This document shows, piece by piece, positions 60,616 through 64,000 of a stretch of DNA of 64,000 bases. Under the pieces are notes generated by a model, which saw nothing but the letters and a program-made list of their open reading frames with translations, was not told the DNA's origin and made no database searches. The stretch's first letter is position 1, and each line of letters begins with the position of its first letter. The translations under genes were made by a program, and so were the position numbers. Source of the stretch: Nibricoccus aquaticus (lineage in GTDB: Bacteria > Verrucomicrobiota > Verrucomicrobiia > Opitutales > Opitutaceae); assembly GCF_002310495.1 (NCBI RefSeq), contig NZ_CP023344.1, positions 310,001 to 374,000 of the forward strand, in the 5' to 3' direction.

Positions 60616-61050
60616 ATGAAGACTTTCAAGATCGCCATCGGCTCCGACCACGCCGGTTTCAAATACAAAGAGGCCATCAAGGCCATGCTCCTCGCCGAGG
60701 GCCACACCGTCCGCGACTTCGGCACCTACTCCGCCGAGTCCTGCGACTATCCCGACTTCATCCGCCCCACCGCCGAAGCCGTCGCTCGCGGCGAATTCGA
60801 GCGCGGCATCGTCCTCGGCGGCTCCGGCAACGGCGAAGCCATCGTCGCCAACAAAGTCAAAGGCGTCCGCTGCGGTCTCTGCTGGACCGAACAAGTCGCC
60901 ATCTGGAACCGCTCCCATAACGACGGCAACGTCCTCTCCCTCGGCGAACGCACCGTCACCGAACCCGAAGCCCTCAAGATCGTAAAAGTCTGGCTCGCCA
61001 CCGAATTCGAAGGCGGCCGCCACATCGCCCGCATCAAGAAGATCGAGTAA
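60616..61050 (+). CDS. rpiB: Ribose-5-phosphate isomerase B
   Basis: 144 residues. It has the RpiB/LacAB features IAIGSDHAGFKYKEAIKAML, ESCDYPDFIRPTAEAVARGE, GIVLGGSGNGEAIVANKVKG, the conserved WNRSHNDGNVLSLGERT, and a basic C-terminal end. The usual catalytic Cys of some RpiB enzymes is replaced by Ser in GGSGNG, as in the group of actinobacterial-type enzymes. It interconverts ribose-5-phosphate and ribulose-5-phosphate in the pentose phosphate pathway. Normal length. The leader is TTCAACCCAC without a Shine-Dalgarno. A terminator follows. Confidence 0.95.
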   Translation: MKTFKIAIGSDHAGFKYKEAIKAMLLAEGHTVRDFGTYSAESCDYPDFIRPTAEAVARGEFERGIVLGGSGNGEAIVANKVKGVRCGLCWTEQVAIWNRSHNDGNVLSLGERTVTEPEALKIVKVWLATEFEGGRHIARIKKIE

Positions 61051-61104
61051 CTTTCCGCCTCTCCCGCGCGCAAACTACACACCCGCGCCGCACGATATTC
61101 CCTC

Positions 61105-61136
61105 AGCCCTGCCGCCCCGAGCCGCAGGGCTTTTTA
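61105..61136 (+). terminator. Terminator of rpiB
   Basis: AGCCCTGC (61105-61112) pairs with GCAGGGCT (61124-61131) and is followed by T residues. It lies 54 bases after the rpiB stop. Confidence 0.85.
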
Positions 61137-61242
61137 TTTTCCACTCAATTTCCCATAAGTCCTATCCGTCCTATAAGTCCCATCGGCTCTCATCCGCCAC
61201 GCCTCGCGCCGCTGTTCCCATCCATCGTCCTAAACACCCCAC

Positions 61243-61785
61243 ATGTCACTCGAGCCGCCCAGCCCCACTACAGCCGCCCTCCGCTACTACCTCGCCCTCG
61301 ACGGCCAGGTCTCCGGCCCCCACGGACTCGACGCCCTCCGCGACATGGCCTCCGTCCACGCCTTCACCCGCGACACCCCCGCCACTCTCGAAGGCACCGA
61401 AAACTGGCAGCCCATCCACGCCCACGCCGAACTCGCCGCCGTCCTCTTCCCCGCCGCCGCGAAATTCCAGCTCAAGGCCAAAGCCATCACGCTCACGACC
61501 GACTCAGTCACCCCCGTCTCCGTCGAAGAAATCCTCCGCACCAATCTCTCCGCCGAAGCCCTCACCACGCCTCCGCCCGACTACATCGCCCAGCCCACGC
61601 GCCCACCCGGCCGCGCCCGCAATCGCGATTACGCCCTCTCCGCCCTCCTCGCCAACGCCCTCGGAGCGGCCGCCTGGTTTATCTTCCCGCACAACCCCGT
61701 CATCCTCGTCTTCCTCCTCTCCTATCTCACAATCGCCAACCTCGGCCTCTACTGGGTCATGTTTCACGTCATGGACCGCTACTGA
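61243..61785 (+). CDS. GYF-like membrane protein
   Basis: 180 residues. The N-terminal part (14-60) resembles the GYF_2/DUF4339 domain: YYLALDGQVSGPHGLDALRD, then a central ENWQPI. A linker follows, then two C-terminal membrane helices (about 130-148 and 150-172: AAAWFIFPHNPVILVFLLSY, LTIANLGLYWVMF). This puts a small cytoplasmic peptide-binding-like domain at the membrane. Function unknown. No Shine-Dalgarno (CTAAACACCCCAC before the ATG). Confidence 0.7.
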   Translation: MSLEPPSPTTAALRYYLALDGQVSGPHGLDALRDMASVHAFTRDTPATLEGTENWQPIHAHAELAAVLFPAAAKFQLKAKAITLTTDSVTPVSVEEILRTNLSAEALTTPPPDYIAQPTRPPGRARNRDYALSALLANALGAAAWFIFPHNPVILVFLLSYLTIANLGLYWVMFHVMDRY

Positions 61786-61842
61786 GCCCGCCCGCTCACG
61801 CCAGCTTCACGCTCCCTTCCGCTCGCTTGGAAAATCTTCCGC

Positions 61843-61869
61843 CATCCGCGTCCATTCGCGGTTAAAAAA
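61843..61869 (+). repeat. CGCG-word element
   Basis: CATCCGCGTCCATTCGCGGT followed by TAAAAAA. It has the layout of the TCTGTG elements at 48331 and 48439 with CGCG in place of TGTG. Confidence 0.7.
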
Positions 61870-62034
61870 TACCCACCTTCTTTCCACCGAGCTTCCCGCG
61901 CGACGAGGCAGTCGTCTCCACTTTTTTTGGCCTTTGTTTTTTGGCGTTTGCGATTTGCCTGCACCGCTCGCGGCGCAGGCAAAAATCTATCGCTTGCCCG
62001 AGCCGTTTTCGCCCCTCACCGTCGCGCTTTGGAC

Positions 62035-64000
62035 ATGGCATTTCCCACTCTTCCCGCCTGCCTCGCCCAACGTGATTTGCGCCCGGCCGAACTCGCCGCA
62101 AACACCGACGCCGCCCTCCTGCGTATCTACGCCTGGATGCACCTCGCGCGCACCGCCGATAACCGCATCCTCGATCTTTTCCGCCAGGGCTTGATCAAGG
62201 GCACCGTCACCGGCGGCCAGGGCAACGAAGGACTCATCGTTCCGCTCGCGCTCCTCGCCGACAAATCCATCGACGTCGTCTCCTTCACGCACCGCGGCTT
62301 CGGCGGCCACCTCCTCTGGAGCGGTCACCTCTGCGATCACCTCAACCAGTACTGCGCCAACGCTCAGAGCCCCACCAAAGCGCGCGAGGGCAACATCCAC
62401 CACGGCGATCCCGCCAACCGCTCGCTGCCGATGATCAGCCATCTCGGTGCCATGCTCTCCAACGTCCTCGGCTCCACCGATTCCCAGCGCCGCCTCGGCA
62501 AACCCGCCGTCGGCTTCACCCTCTTCGGCGACGGCGGCTCCAGCACCGGCGACATCCACGAATCCCTCAACCTCGCCTCGCTCCTCTCTCTCCCCGTTCT
62601 CTTCGTCATCGAGAACAACAAATACGCGTACTCCACGCCCGTCAGCGAACAGTTCACCGCAGGCACCGAACTCTGGAAACGCGCCGCCGGCTACGGCATC
62701 GAGGGCTTCAGCATCGACGCCACGGATACCGAAGCCTCCGCCAAAGCCCTCGCCGCCGCCATCGAAAAAGTCCGCACCACCGGCCGCCCTCTCCTCATCG
62801 AGGCACACACTCTCCGCCTTCGCGGCCACGCCGCCTACGACACCGGCGACTACCTTCTCCCCGGCGAAAGCGACGGTTTCTTCGCCCGCGATCCTCTTCC
62901 CAAACTCCGCGCCCGCCTCGCCGCTTCCGGCCACTCCGCGCAACTCGACTCCCTCGACGCCGAGCTCAACGCCTTCATCGAAGCCTGTATCAAAGTCTCC
63001 CTCGCCGTCCCGCGCCCCACACCCGACGGCATGGAGGCCGACCTCTTCGCGCCGGACTCCGCGCCGCTCCCGTGGAAAGCCGAGCCCGCCAAGCCTCAGC
63101 ACATCACCATGGCCCAGGCCATCGGCCTCGCTCACCGCAAGATCCTCTCCGAACGCCCCGAGTCCATCGTCATGGGTCAGGACATCGGCACCTACGGCGG
63201 CGCCTTCAAAGTCACCGACGGCCTCCTCAAAGACTTCGGCCGTGCCCGCGTCTTCAATACGCCCCTCGCCGAGAGCGCCTGCACCGGCTACGCCATCGGC
63301 CTCGCCCTCAACGGCCACCGCCCCATCGAAGAATTCCAGTTCGCCGACTTCTCCACTGAAGCCGTCACCCAGATCACCCAAAACGCCGCCACCTACCACT
63401 TCCGCTCCGGCGCCGCCGTCCCCCTCGTCCTCCGCCTCCCCACCGGCGGCGGTCTCACCTTCGGCTCCTTCCACTCGCAGGAACTCGACTCCTTCTTCCT
63501 CGCGATGCCCGGCCTCAAAGCCCTCTACCCAAGCACACCGCAAGACGCCTTCAACGCCCTCCTCGCCGCCTACGAAGACAACAACCCCGTCCTTCTCTTC
63601 GAACACAAAGGCCTCTACCGCCGCGGCAAATTCGACGTGTCCTGGGACGCCAACTACCGCGACATCTGGCACCCGCAGCAACTCCGCTCCGGCAACTTCG
63701 CCACCGTCGTCACCTACGGCGAAATGGTCCACCTCGCCCTCGACGCCACCGACTACCTCGCCACCGAGTACGAACGCACCTTCGACGTCTTCGACCTCCG
63801 CGCCCTCGCCCCCCTCAAGCTCGACGCCATCCGCTCCTCTCTCGCCGCCACCCATCGCCTGATCGTGATCCACGAAGGCCGCCGCACCCACGGCTTCGGC
63901 GCCGAACTCGTCGCCCGTCTCACCGAGGAAATGTTCTTCGATCTCGAAGCCGCCCCTCTGCGCATCGCCTCGCTCGACTTGCCTGTCCCCTTCGCCCCCG
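62035..64000 (+). CDS. Fused alpha-beta E1 component of a 2-oxoacid dehydrogenase, partial
   Basis: 655 residues are visible; the stop lies beyond the window, so common ORF listings miss it. The start ATG is at 62035. Residues 1-345 are E1 alpha: THRGFGGHLLWSGH, and the thiamine diphosphate motif GDG at 165-167 with NN at 194-195 (FGDGGSSTGD to VIENNKYAYS). Residues about 350 onward are E1 beta: ESIVMGQDIGTYGGAFKVTD, NTPLAESACTGYAIGLAL, EFQFADFSTEAV and VVTYGEMVHLALDA. Either a pyruvate or branched-chain 2-oxoacid dehydrogenase is possible. E2/E3 genes may follow. A 634-residue antisense frame here is only a shadow. Confidence 0.92.
   Translation, partial: MAFPTLPACLAQRDLRPAELAANTDAALLRIYAWMHLARTADNRILDLFRQGLIKGTVTGGQGNEGLIVPLALLADKSIDVVSFTHRGFGGHLLWSGHLCDHLNQYCANAQSPTKAREGNIHHGDPANRSLPMISHLGAMLSNVLGSTDSQRRLGKPAVGFTLFGDGGSSTGDIHESLNLASLLSLPVLFVIENNKYAYSTPVSEQFTAGTELWKRAAGYGIEGFSIDATDTEASAKALAAAIEKVRTTGRPLLIEAHTLRLRGHAAYDTGDYLLPGESDGFFARDPLPKLRARLAASGHSAQLDSLDAELNAFIEACIKVSLAVPRPTPDGMEADLFAPDSAPLPWKAEPAKPQHITMAQAIGLAHRKILSERPESIVMGQDIGTYGGAFKVTDGLLKDFGRARVFNTPLAESACTGYAIGLALNGHRPIEEFQFADFSTEAVTQITQNAATYHFRSGAAVPLVLRLPTGGGLTFGSFHSQELDSFFLAMPGLKALYPSTPQDAFNALLAAYEDNNPVLLFEHKGLYRRGKFDVSWDANYRDIWHPQQLRSGNFATVVTYGEMVHLALDATDYLATEYERTFDVFDLRALAPLKLDAIRSSLAATHRLIVIHEGRRTHGFGAELVARLTEEMFFDLEAAPLRIASLDLPVPFAP

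Noticed and set aside
61987-63891. A 634-codon open frame on the minus strand
   Set aside because: It lies exactly opposite the E1 alpha-beta gene, has Gly/Glu/Val-biased low-complexity sequence and no domain. The plus-strand frame has clear TPP motifs and runs off the window.
1-64000. tRNA, rRNA, insertion sequences, prophage or integrase
   Set aside because: I scanned the gaps and protein frames and found no cloverleaf, rRNA stretch, transposase or integrase motif.

Overview
The window is GC-rich chromosomal DNA that most resembles a Verrucomicrobiota genome, probably Opitutaceae or a near relative. That placement is an inference from gene content and style: GC-ending codons, PilX/pseudopilin genes joined to a very large secreted-type protein, DUF5069, TonB plus TPR operons, many hybrid histidine kinases, and start codons preceded by pyrimidine-rich leaders instead of Shine-Dalgarno motifs. 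No 16S rRNA, tRNA, transposase, phage gene or CRISPR array was seen.

Layout. 1-2.8 kb: the tail of a TonB-type protein, a secreted TPR protein and two paralogous membrane-anchored coiled-coil proteins, closed by a strong terminator. 2.9-6.0 kb: ubiE and a convergent six-hairpin glycosidase. 6.1-11.8 kb: a leftward block of stress-type genes (lipoprotein, DUF1328, two kinase/receiver proteins, DUF892 and a remote relative). 12.1-17.5 kb: VTT-family membrane protein, transglutaminase, a phosphodiesterase fused to an EEP phosphatase, and a GT4 glycosyltransferase. 17.8-23.9 kb: NtrC-type regulator, priA, a Fur-family gene with altered metal ligands, a TPR protein and nadA. 24.0-28.5 kb: a three-gene pseudopilin/PilX operon. 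28.5-34.3 kb: rdgB, ribD, an MBL hydrolase, an FAD oxidase, leuB and a GxxExxY gene flanked by inverted repeats. 34.3-44.0 kb: five leftward signalling genes, including a histidine kinase with an ethylene-receptor-like copper-binding membrane domain. 44.3-48.0 kb: alaS with an internal insertion, a tiny ORF and a DUF5069 gene. 48.0-53.2 kb: a repeat-rich gap, a possibly exported PEP-synthase-like protein, a conserved hypothetical and a UxaE-like epimerase. 53.3-59.5 kb: a divergent pair, a pseudo-receiver with a giant repeated coiled coil and an actin-fold/PEGA/TonB fusion. 59.6-64 kb: two related lipoproteins, rpiB, a GYF-like membrane protein and a fused alpha/beta E1 of a 2-oxoacid dehydrogenase that runs off the window end.

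The most unusual material is (1) a dispersed family of short intergenic elements built from a doubled or tripled 7-9 base word followed by a GTTAA-like tail, one type of which frames the GxxExxY gene; (2) the ETR1-like sensor cluster; and (3) the divergent pair at 53.3-59.5 kb, which looks like an undescribed cell-envelope or scaffold module. Three further E1, kinase and priA start choices differ from the longest possible reading frame and are explained in their entries. All function calls come from reading motifs by eye; none was confirmed by a database search.
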